A stretch of DNA of 64,000 nt from Rhodopseudomonas faecalis (GTDB lineage Bacteria; Pseudomonadota; Alphaproteobacteria; Rhizobiales; Xanthobacteraceae), in contig NZ_QJTI01000008.1 of NCBI RefSeq assembly GCF_003217325.1, positions 44,386 to 108,385 on the forward strand, in the 5' to 3' direction. This document shows positions 36,101 to 43,645 of this stretch, piece after piece. The stretch's first letter is position 1; each line of letters opens with the position of its first letter. The position numbers were made by a program, and so were the translations under genes. The notes under the pieces were generated by a model. The model searched no databases and was not told where the DNA came from. It saw only the letters and a list, made by a program, of their open reading frames with translations.

Positions 36101-36381
36101 AAAAGCCGCAGGCCCAGTCCATGTATGGTCGAGACATAGGCGCGCTCGACCGCCATCGCCTCGGCGACCAGTCCATCGGCCAGAAGGCCGGCACGGATCC
36201 TTTCGCGCAACTCGCCAGCCGCGGCCTCGGTAAAGGTGACGGCAAGGATGCGTTCGGGCCGGACAATGCCGCGTTTCACCCAATCGGACAGCTGGGTCTT
36301 GATGCGGTGGGTCTTGCCCGCGCCGGCACCCGCAGGAACGATGACCAGACCTTGATCTGCATTGACGGGGGCCATGGTCAT
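33175..36381 (-). CDS. AddA-like UvrD helicase with C-terminal PD-(D/E)XK nuclease
   Basis: This 1,068-aa protein has Walker A PAGAGAGKTHRIKTQ (residues 16-30), AVTFTEAAAGELRERI, the Walker B DCVIIDEFQDTNP, GDVKQSIMGFQGADPRL, the late UvrD motif VEIVTWHASKGREWPI, and NLLYVALTRARDRLV. The C-terminus has GALDLLAIGPAGAMLIDHKSG and a Q-containing WPQLSSYAGLLAG, i.e. a PD-(D/E)XK nuclease. This is the AddA architecture, slightly short. It overlaps the AddB-like gene by ATGA. The cell's own AddAB or RecBCD would normally be elsewhere; this copy is island-borne. Confidence 0.85.
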   Translation of the reverse strand: MTMAPVNADQGLVIVPAGAGAGKTHRIKTQLSDWVKRGIVRPERILAVTFTEAAAGELRERIRAGLLADGLVAEAMAVERAYVSTIHGLGLRLLTEHALAAGASPQPRHLGDAERDLLIRQALAHAKALDPIKAAPERFGYAPNFVKGETVEDSLRARVLSMIDLLRGLGDKGRDAGLIAPALTRLDAVYGPVLDDPIAATTALQTAVQVMIAAFPEGGMAGITAKTNVEKLEKNLALFKRVDRAPDLLDRDWQVWNDLRSLFISNRSSKTPAGYDDLATAIMAAADVLPCHPGPLADAKLHLSCLIACAQEVMAAYETRKKALGLIDFADMITGAEHLLRTDLAVRQAVLDEIDCVIIDEFQDTNPVQFALLWQLGQHAPRTLLVGDVKQSIMGFQGADPRLSTALAAANPDATQPLDRNWRSTPAIMQFVNGMGAGLFGQGYNPLVPTRDAVAGPAIEVLNATQGRRSQKYSQPPEHIAERIARILTDTETITDRHTKAARPARPSDIALLVCRHTTAARYAEELRARGVPVRIAEDGWAKSPVIVAARAALAFAANPADIHAGLLLRTLGPDPLSLQEALSAQMEGRLVDDPVLMRLAALSNLLARLPVGAALDLVLDAAGLRLWAERQPDAAQSRADLMRLEAEAGEFEAAHRDLKSASGFHGETAKVFLGWLDARGGERDFDRHPDPSANSAEAVEIVTWHASKGREWPITVVAEFDYGIEERAGATATRFDALDRIDDMAVVLGSASLIHTPGFAAPEATRRFIEDRRADFEANAKNLLYVALTRARDRLVLEWPGFLKDREEDAPEATNLFHILSDTCAPQIGAGSLRINGVDCPALITQLPEEAGFTEYAGGAAASALRFGAAAPLPVTPLTPWRLQPSQTRSAGVPPVSRRISIGAPWPKALNDAYRGTALHLALRTYLTRPDLAPALALATGLDDATLALVAERATALKAWLVDQGYTDLRAEIPVLGHTPEGAEIPGALDLLAIGPAGAMLIDHKSGGGGDGFGPYWPQLSSYAGLLAGLYPQHPLQGVAVFWVDHGWLELADEGASAGAFAQARVN

Positions 36382-38924
36382 TCCTCCTCGAGCGTGCGGA
36401 TGAAGGCGGTGACCATGGCCGAGCCATCGGTCAGCGCATATGGGGTGAAGCCGGCTTCTTTCTTGAAGAAGGCCGCATCCTCAGAGGTGTTCAGCACGAC
36501 CCGTCCTGCACCAAGTTCGGCCAAGCGTTCCGCCAGCTTGGCTACCGCCCCGGCATTCACCGCATCGCCCATGTCGCGGGCGGGCGAGCCCTCGGGCAAG
36601 ACCAGACCCGAAGTCAGCAGCCCGCCATCATTCATCAGGTGATAGGCGACCGCCACCTTGCGGCCGATCAGCGGGTCCATGCCGTCACCCTCGCGCCGCA
36701 TGGGCCTCGCTATCATATCGGCGTAAAGCCCTGCCTGCAGATCCCAGCCCGCCTCCATCCGCTGCCGTCGGCCCTTGGTGCCGCTTTTCTTGTGATCGAC
36801 GATCAAGATCGCACCATCAGGCAGTTCAAGGATCGCGTCGGCCTTGCCATGCAGATTGATGCCATGCGCCTCACCGGCCAGCCAGATTTCATTGCCGATG
36901 ATCTTGGCATTGAGCGCCAGCAAGTGGTCGCGCCAGCGCAGGGCCGCCGCCATGATCTCACGCTCCAAACCGCGGCGCTCCATCTCCCATGACGGGCTGC
37001 GCAGATAGCCCGCGTGACGGGTGAGCGCGCGGTCATAGGCCTCGGGGATCAGTTCTGCCAGCGCCTCGGTTTCCGGGAACGGCTGATCCTTCAGGAAGAC
37101 ATGCTCAAAGACATCATGGGCGATATTGCCCCTTGCCATCACGTCGAGTTCTTCGGTCGACCAAGACATATCCTCGGCCCCAACCTCGGCCAGAAGCCAG
37201 GCGAGCGGGCTGACAAGCAGCGTCTCGAGCCGTGAGGGCGATTGCGGTTTGGCGGTGCCGTCATCGCGCCGACGAAGGGACAGAAGGTCATGCCCCGGGA
37301 AAGCAAGCTCCTCAGGCAATTCCGCGGGTTCCGGCACCGGCATCAGATGGTGATACGCAATCGGCCATTCCGCAGGGCTCTGACGCGACAGATCGGTGAT
37401 CAGATCGCTGGCATCCTCAACGCCCGCCACCGCCCGCGCCACCAGCGACAACCCGGCCGAAGGTTGCAAGCGCCCGCCCGCCAGATCGCGCCATGGGATG
37501 AGGAAGGTGACGCTGCCGGAAACCGCCTGAAGCTGTTGATCAAGTAACGCGAGGCTTTGCGCCAGCCCCTCGGCCCGACCGCGAAGGTGAACGCCGATTC
37601 CCGCGCGTATCGCAGCGATCTCGCTGTCAAGAAACAGCGGATTGGCACGCGGGCGAGTCGGGTAAAGCCCGTCGGTGAAATCGCTGACGATCAGATGGCG
37701 GCATGGGCGCCACGGGCTTTCATGCGCGGACCAAAGGCTGACGCCTTCAAGATTGCGGTCGGGGTCCGCAACCATGGGCGGCGCGATCTGAATGCCACGC
37801 AGGATTATCTCCCAATCCGGCGTGCCTTCGCCGGGGGGGACAGTCAGCCGCGCGCGGACCTGATCGCCTTTTCCGATCCGCTCGCAGATCCGGTCCAGCA
37901 GGAATCGCAGCTGCGGCAAGCTGCCGGCCGAGGCGCGGATATCGTCCCAAAGTTCCTTATGTGCGGGCGTACCCGTGAGGATGGCGCCTCGGAAATCGCC
38001 ACCCATGAGGCTTTCGGCAAGATCGCGCCCGGTCTGTGCCGCCCAAGGCATCAAGGGAGAAAGCGCGAGGCTCGCCAAGACCATGGCCGGAGTTGGCGGT
38101 CGCTTGGCCAGCGCCAGATGTAGCGCGGTCTCGCCAATGACATCTCGCTCGGGTAATTGGCCCGGAAGGCCCGAGAGCGGCACTCCCTGGGCCGAGAAAG
38201 CGCGCGCGATCTGGCGCAGATCATCGCCCGACAGCACGGCGATTTCACGGGCCGAAACGCCGGACTCAATCAGCGCCCGGGCTTGGGCGGCGGCGAAATC
38301 GGCGCAGGCGGCGGGATCGCGCAGGCCATAGAACGCGAGGCTGTCATCCAGAACCCCGGCCTCGATATCCTGCGCTGAAACACCGCCCTGCAGCGCGTGC
38401 AGGCGGCTGCCGATTGCGGCCCGGGGCGTATAGGCGCTTGCGGGAACAGTGCCGAACTCGTCCCGCAACCGGGCAAAAAGCGCCTGCAGCGCCGCAGGAG
38501 CTAGAGGATCGAGCGAACCTTCAACCACCGGCAACGAGCCCAGGAACGACCCATGCGGCAGGGCCAGCACATGGGAAATCGGTGCCAGCCCCTCTGGCAG
38601 CGCATCCCCCAACCTTTGCCACAACGCGACCAGCGCCAAGAGATGCCGCTTGGCGCGGCTGTCTGGCAGGTGATCGACGTTCGGCACCTTCAGATCCGGC
38701 GTGGCCAGCACAAGATCCGTCAGCGCGGCGGTCACCGCCGAGATCGTCTCGACAGGCGCATTGGCAAGACTTTCGGCCCAGACCGGGTCAGGCGCCTCGG
38801 CAATGGCACGCCCCGGCGCCCATTCGGCAGAAATGGGGGCAAGGGACAATTCGGCAAGACCGGTATCGGTCAGGCGGTATTGCAGGCCGGAGCGCGGATC
38901 AGTGACGAGGAAGGGGTAGTGCAT
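36378..38924 (-). CDS. AddB-like inactivated-helicase / PD-(D/E)XK nuclease
   Basis: This 848-aa protein has no Walker A motif but shows degenerate UvrD-like segments (REIAVLSGDDLRQIARAF, SLWSAHESPWRPCRHLIVSDFTDGLYPTR). The C-terminal PD-(D/E)XK domain is GKADAILELPDGAILIVDHKKSG followed by DLQAGLYADM. The iron-sulfur cysteines of classical AddB are not seen near this domain. It starts 124 bp after brxL and is stop-start coupled to the AddA-like gene. AddB is the closest family by layout; sequence assignment is moderate. Confidence 0.8.
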   Translation of the reverse strand: MHYPFLVTDPRSGLQYRLTDTGLAELSLAPISAEWAPGRAIAEAPDPVWAESLANAPVETISAVTAALTDLVLATPDLKVPNVDHLPDSRAKRHLLALVALWQRLGDALPEGLAPISHVLALPHGSFLGSLPVVEGSLDPLAPAALQALFARLRDEFGTVPASAYTPRAAIGSRLHALQGGVSAQDIEAGVLDDSLAFYGLRDPAACADFAAAQARALIESGVSAREIAVLSGDDLRQIARAFSAQGVPLSGLPGQLPERDVIGETALHLALAKRPPTPAMVLASLALSPLMPWAAQTGRDLAESLMGGDFRGAILTGTPAHKELWDDIRASAGSLPQLRFLLDRICERIGKGDQVRARLTVPPGEGTPDWEIILRGIQIAPPMVADPDRNLEGVSLWSAHESPWRPCRHLIVSDFTDGLYPTRPRANPLFLDSEIAAIRAGIGVHLRGRAEGLAQSLALLDQQLQAVSGSVTFLIPWRDLAGGRLQPSAGLSLVARAVAGVEDASDLITDLSRQSPAEWPIAYHHLMPVPEPAELPEELAFPGHDLLSLRRRDDGTAKPQSPSRLETLLVSPLAWLLAEVGAEDMSWSTEELDVMARGNIAHDVFEHVFLKDQPFPETEALAELIPEAYDRALTRHAGYLRSPSWEMERRGLEREIMAAALRWRDHLLALNAKIIGNEIWLAGEAHGINLHGKADAILELPDGAILIVDHKKSGTKGRRQRMEAGWDLQAGLYADMIARPMRREGDGMDPLIGRKVAVAYHLMNDGGLLTSGLVLPEGSPARDMGDAVNAGAVAKLAERLAELGAGRVVLNTSEDAAFFKKEAGFTPYALTDGSAMVTAFIRTLEEE

Positions 38925-39048
38925 GAATGGCCTGCAATCTGCGGATCAGGAAAACTGTAACGAGGATGAGGGCTTGGGCATCGAGGTCGACTTCTTGCTT
39001 CCCGCCGAGCGCGTAGCCGAACCTGCACCGCCAACACGGTCGACGAAG
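38925..39048. other. Gap between brxL and the AddB-like gene
   Basis: This is the longest gap in the 25-kb leftward gene run. I see no hairpin-plus-T terminator and no convincing promoter, so read-through from BREX is possible. Confidence 0.4.
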
Positions 39049-41130
39049 CTAAAGGTTCTCGACATAAGTCACGTAGAAACCACGGACCATCCGGTGCTCC
39101 TGCATCCGTTCTCCCAGCGAGAAACCGTTCATCTTGCGAGGCGTTGGCTGGAAAATATCCAATCCGCGATCCAGAACCATCTTCCAGCCAGTATCCGTCG
39201 TGATGTCGCGTGCATGGAGAGTGCCGCTCCCATCGAAGGCCCATGTGAAATCGACGCCCGTGCCTGTGCAGGCTTCAGCAATCCCGTCCAGGCACTCTCG
39301 CTGCTCCTGAATGTTCCCATCGTCCGGAGCCGTGACAAGATGCACAGCGATCTGATCTTCAGGCTGTTTGCGCCTGATCAGCATCTCGATCAGTTCCATC
39401 ACGTTGCGCGCCTGATGGAACTTCCGGATATAGGGGTCTGTGATGATGATCCGCGTCGCGCCATCCGTCCAAGGACCAAAGATCTTGTCGAAACTGATGC
39501 CCTTGCGGTTTTCTGTGAAAACGACATGTCCGGGAGTTGGGGGTGAGTGCGGGGCAGCGGCAACGGCAGGTGCTGCGGAAGCAGCCACCGTTGAGACCGG
39601 CTCTGCCGGTACCAACCCAATCTCTTGTTGATTCGTACCTTCACTTCCATCGTCGGTTGATCGACGGTGGTAGAACTGGGGGAACTCCTCTTCCTCCAGC
39701 GTGGCGACGGCGCGCTTTGCGCCATCCGATGCGATGTAATGGAAATCTGCTGTCTCAAAGGTGCTGTCGATCCGCAGGAGCTGATCCTTCACCCGCTTTC
39801 GGCATTCAATCGCAAAGCGCAGCAGTTCTTCAACTTCGGCTTCTGTCTCGCCTCCATTCGGGAAGATCAGCTTCAGCAGACCTGACATGGTCTTGTTGAT
39901 CGCCGCACGGTCCCGGATATGGGTCTGAACCGGAATGGTGAAATAGCGATCTGGCCGGTGCGAGAAGTCCTCCGCACGCAGATGGCGCAGGATTTCGGCG
40001 AGATAGTCGACAATGAACCCATAGCCAGATGTGAACATCTCACCCCGGATGATGTCGACCTCCCATCCGGGCAGATAGGCATGCAATCGATCAATAAAGG
40101 CGCTGTCGTGGAACTGCGGCGGCAGAGCTTCGAACAGGTCCGTATTTTTCAGCATCCAAGGCACGTTATGGTCCGTGTTGCCGACGAAGGCGAAGCTGGC
40201 CTCGGCGCCCATCGGATTTACACCACGAGAGAACTGCTTGTTTGCCATGTAGTTCTTCATGATATCGACAAGCGCCTTGTTGGCCGTCTTCTCGCGGCCC
40301 GCAAATTCGTCAAAGGCCACGACATCCCAAAAGCCGACCAATCCGATCCGGCCATTGGAATTGTTCACGAAAAGCTTGGGAACCGTGATTTCACCGCCCG
40401 AGATCAGCTGACCATGTGGCGAAAACTCGGAATAGATATGAGATTTTCCCGTCCCCTTGGGACCAAGCTCGATGAGGTTGTAGTTGCGCTCAACAAATGG
40501 GACCAAGCGCAACAGTTGCAGAAGTTTTGACCGGCGCCCGAACAGTGACGGGTCAAAGCCGATGCTCTGCATCAGGAGATCGATCCATTCCTCGGTGGTG
40601 AACTTGTCCCGCGTCTCGCGATAACCATCATAGTCGACACGGGCGATCTGGATCGGCTTCAGCGTGTCGATGATCCAAGGAGAGATCCGGCTGTCTTCCG
40701 AGAATTCGTACTGCACATCGGCGATGCACCAAATACCCGTAACCAGCAGTTTCGGGTGCGCCTTTACCGTGGCGCTGTCGATGGCAACCCGCTTGATACC
40801 GAGGTTTTCAAAGACCGCCTCATAGGCATCGGTCTTTTCATTCAGCGCCACGCTAACCTGATCGATGACCTTGTAGCGGCCACGCTCCTTGATCGTTGAT
40901 TGTACCAACCCAGCTTCGGAACGATGGACGTAGTGCTTGCGCAGGATGTCCTTGACCGTTTCAATGCCTGTCGCAATCGAGGCTTCGTCATCGGTCGCGC
41001 AATACTGGCCGAGAAGGTATTCGAGCACATAAGTGGGGACAATGGCGTTCCCTTTCACGGCCTTCACCAGGTCCTTACGGACCACGAAACCGGCAAAATG
41101 CTCATTGATCTTGTCATCAAGGGTCGACAT
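39049..41130 (-). CDS. brxL: BREX type 1 protein BrxL (Lon-like AAA+ ATPase)
   Basis: BrxL is the MCM/Lon-related AAA+ effector-type subunit of type 1 BREX. The 693-aa protein starts STLDDKINEHFAGFVVRKDL, has Walker A ELGPKGTGKSHIY at residues 221-233, VVAFDEFAGRE (Walker B region), and a proline/alanine linker (about 540-560). It ends in a domain with HARDITTDTGWKMVLDRGLDIFQ, as BrxL proteins do. I prefer the ATG at 41130 with a GAGGTG site; a GTG 6 bp upstream exists. It lies 7 bp after pglZ. Confidence 0.94.
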   Translation of the reverse strand: MSTLDDKINEHFAGFVVRKDLVKAVKGNAIVPTYVLEYLLGQYCATDDEASIATGIETVKDILRKHYVHRSEAGLVQSTIKERGRYKVIDQVSVALNEKTDAYEAVFENLGIKRVAIDSATVKAHPKLLVTGIWCIADVQYEFSEDSRISPWIIDTLKPIQIARVDYDGYRETRDKFTTEEWIDLLMQSIGFDPSLFGRRSKLLQLLRLVPFVERNYNLIELGPKGTGKSHIYSEFSPHGQLISGGEITVPKLFVNNSNGRIGLVGFWDVVAFDEFAGREKTANKALVDIMKNYMANKQFSRGVNPMGAEASFAFVGNTDHNVPWMLKNTDLFEALPPQFHDSAFIDRLHAYLPGWEVDIIRGEMFTSGYGFIVDYLAEILRHLRAEDFSHRPDRYFTIPVQTHIRDRAAINKTMSGLLKLIFPNGGETEAEVEELLRFAIECRKRVKDQLLRIDSTFETADFHYIASDGAKRAVATLEEEEFPQFYHRRSTDDGSEGTNQQEIGLVPAEPVSTVAASAAPAVAAAPHSPPTPGHVVFTENRKGISFDKIFGPWTDGATRIIITDPYIRKFHQARNVMELIEMLIRRKQPEDQIAVHLVTAPDDGNIQEQRECLDGIAEACTGTGVDFTWAFDGSGTLHARDITTDTGWKMVLDRGLDIFQPTPRKMNGFSLGERMQEHRMVRGFYVTYVENL

Positions 41131-41137
41131 CGGCACC

Positions 41138-43645
41138 TCAGAAATCGAAATCTGTACTGATCCCGCGTTTCAGCAGCAGCGGCTGCGAAGCGTGATCTTC
41201 GAAATGGCTGGTCTTTCCGATGCGCGTTCGCAGCTTCAGGAAGACTGTCTGATTGTTATAGGCGTCTGCCGCCTTGGACAGCAGGAAGCTCCGCGACAAC
41301 TCGCGCTCGCGCGGGTTCTCAGACGTGAAATCGAATTCCAACTCGGCTTCATCTGAGATGAGTGTTTTATCGTCGGCAAAGATGGCTGCATGCACCTGCC
41401 GGGGCTGCTGCTTGTCGGTCACTGGCTCCGCCTGATAGAAGGTGACCTGGATCTGGCCCGTGGTGATCTGAGCACGGGGTGGCGGAATGATCTGCACCGA
41501 AACCTGTCCGACATCCTCCTTGCGCTGCTTGCCGACACGCAGGACCGGCAGGACGATCTCCTGCAGGCTCGCCCCGCCATGGACAAAGCGGCTGCCCGAT
41601 CCTTTGACGCGCAGGCGGTTGATCGAGTTCGGGATCAGAATGTCCTGCTCACCTTCCAGCCCAAGCTGTGCAGCAGAGAACTTCTTCATGCCGCCACTGC
41701 TGTTAAGGCCCCGGCCGATCACGAAGCGCCGGTTTCGTGTAACGATCTCGCCCTCCGGCTCGCTCAGCGCGAAGCCGCTCTCTTCCAGAGCCTTGTGCTG
41801 CCACAAGAAGCCGTGATCGGCGGTGATCAGGATGTTCGAGAAATTGGCCGAAGTCAGCTTCCGCACCAGCTTCACCAGATCCTCGATGGCAGCCTCTGCC
41901 GCAGCTGGGACATTTTCCTCGGTGGTGAGCTTGTCGCCAATCGCGTCGATCTGGTTGTGATACAGATAGAGGACATCATGATCCCGGAAGAGGTCTTTGC
42001 CCTCCGATGATCCCAGATTCATGAAATCCTTAGCCGCGAGAACCTTTACCCGGTCTCCAGCCCGGCCCGCAGCAAGCGCCTTTTCACGCGCAGCGGCCCC
42101 CATGGTGCTTTCACCGTCCAGCAGCACCAGATCATTGTCGTCGCGGATCGCCAGTTGTCGGTGCGGCAACAGCGCCGCCATGCCAAGCTGCGTGTAGCTC
42201 GGCAAAACCCCGATCATCGGCTTCAGTTCAGCATCGAACCGATTGAGCTTGCGTATCTCGCGCAGTGCCTCTTCGGCCACCTCATAGCGCAGCGCATCCG
42301 AGATAATGACAACGACCTTCTGATCCTTGCGCCGGTATTCAGCAGCCTGCCCCCGGTAGAAATCCACCTGACGTGGAAAGCCCGGGACCGCCCAGTCCGT
42401 CAGGCGGGCAACCTCATCCTGCCAGGCATCGTTCAGCTTGAGCACGAAATTCGTAGTGTAACGGTTCTCAACCGCCTCATAGAGCGCGGACAGCAGCCCC
42501 GACTGACCGCTTTTCTGCATGTGATAGATGAACTTGCGATAGAGCTGGTCCAGTCGAAACCAGCTTGCGGAATAGCGCTTCACACCATCGGACAGGCTGG
42601 TCATCGTCAGATCAGCCTCGGCCAGCGCCTGCTGAAACTCGGTCGCATAGCCAATGGCCTGATAGACATCCGCGTAACGGCTATACCAATGGCTCTGGCG
42701 GCGATCGCGCACCCATTTCAGCACATCTGTCGCCGACAGGCTCTGCCGGGCAAGCCCCTCAACGATGGCGACAACGATCCTCCGATCCACTTCCTCGAAG
42801 TGATCATGCGGCATCAGGCTACGGAAATCGCGGGAAGCCAGATCGTCCCTGATCTTCAGCACGTCCTGATAATCGCCCGACAGCTTCTCGAACGTCTCAC
42901 CCCACCGGCGCGAGGCGCTCCAGCGGCGGAACATCAACGCGGCATCAGGATTCAGGCGGGCAGCCTCTCCCATGGCCCGCGCCCAGGCGCTGGAAAACAG
43001 CGTGATGGCGAAATCCTGAAAATCCGGCGCATCCGCCGCATAGCCATAACGCGCTGTCACTTCCTTCCAGAAGAACTCTGACAGCCCGACACGATCCACC
43101 AGCTTCAGCGCCTCATCACGGCCTTCAGCCAGTTCGGCCAGCAACGCCTCGATCACCGTATCGAGATCGCCATCCGCACCGACGCAGACCGCCAGCATCT
43201 TGCGGCGGACATCGTTGGCGCTTTGCGATGGCCGCTCGCGCTCGATCGCGCGAAGCGCTTCCAGCCGCTTGCCGGAACGGTAAAATTCGGCGTGATCGCG
43301 CACGGCGGCTTCATACTTCGCCGGAATGCCGAGATCAGCCACCCAGATCGCCGCCTGATCGGCGCGGAACACGGCGCTGGCCAGTTGCACATCCAGCAGC
43401 CAATTCTCAGGCATCGGCGGCTCGGGGCCGTCCTTATAGAGCAGGAACCGTGCCTTCGGCTCCTGCCGCAGCATGCGGTATTTCAGGCCGAATTCGTTGT
43501 TGGTGATCTCCACCTTGCTGACGCCGGGCAGATCAACCGCATCGAACGCTGCGCGCAGATCGCGGGCAGCGTCATACCAGAAAACTATGCGGTGCCCCTG
43601 ATCCTCATAGAGGCGCATCAGGCCGGCGGTGATGCGGTCAGTCAT
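41138..43645 (-). CDS. pglZ: BREX type 1 protein PglZ (alkaline-phosphatase superfamily)
   Basis: The 835-aa PglZ begins TDRITAGLMRLYEDQGHRIVFWYD. The phosphatase-like metal site is visible as KVVVIISDALRYEVAEE and ILITADHGFLWQH, with FVHGGASLQEIVLPVL later. It is the signature component of all BREX systems. The ATG at 43645 overlaps the pglX end by 8 bp; an upstream frame of 12 codons is less likely. Confidence 0.95.
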   Translation of the reverse strand: MTDRITAGLMRLYEDQGHRIVFWYDAARDLRAAFDAVDLPGVSKVEITNNEFGLKYRMLRQEPKARFLLYKDGPEPPMPENWLLDVQLASAVFRADQAAIWVADLGIPAKYEAAVRDHAEFYRSGKRLEALRAIERERPSQSANDVRRKMLAVCVGADGDLDTVIEALLAELAEGRDEALKLVDRVGLSEFFWKEVTARYGYAADAPDFQDFAITLFSSAWARAMGEAARLNPDAALMFRRWSASRRWGETFEKLSGDYQDVLKIRDDLASRDFRSLMPHDHFEEVDRRIVVAIVEGLARQSLSATDVLKWVRDRRQSHWYSRYADVYQAIGYATEFQQALAEADLTMTSLSDGVKRYSASWFRLDQLYRKFIYHMQKSGQSGLLSALYEAVENRYTTNFVLKLNDAWQDEVARLTDWAVPGFPRQVDFYRGQAAEYRRKDQKVVVIISDALRYEVAEEALREIRKLNRFDAELKPMIGVLPSYTQLGMAALLPHRQLAIRDDNDLVLLDGESTMGAAAREKALAAGRAGDRVKVLAAKDFMNLGSSEGKDLFRDHDVLYLYHNQIDAIGDKLTTEENVPAAAEAAIEDLVKLVRKLTSANFSNILITADHGFLWQHKALEESGFALSEPEGEIVTRNRRFVIGRGLNSSGGMKKFSAAQLGLEGEQDILIPNSINRLRVKGSGSRFVHGGASLQEIVLPVLRVGKQRKEDVGQVSVQIIPPPRAQITTGQIQVTFYQAEPVTDKQQPRQVHAAIFADDKTLISDEAELEFDFTSENPRERELSRSFLLSKAADAYNNQTVFLKLRTRIGKTSHFEDHASQPLLLKRGISTDFDF

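Noticed and set aside
27619-38924. DISARM system
   Set aside because: A PLD protein and a SNF2 helicase are present, but no DrmA helicase and no DrmB (DUF1998) are seen.
33175-38924. Housekeeping addAB of the chromosome
   Set aside because: The genes lie in an island, coupled to three unrelated genes, and the AddB-like protein lacks visible iron-sulfur cysteines; a misplaced housekeeping copy is less likely, though not excluded.
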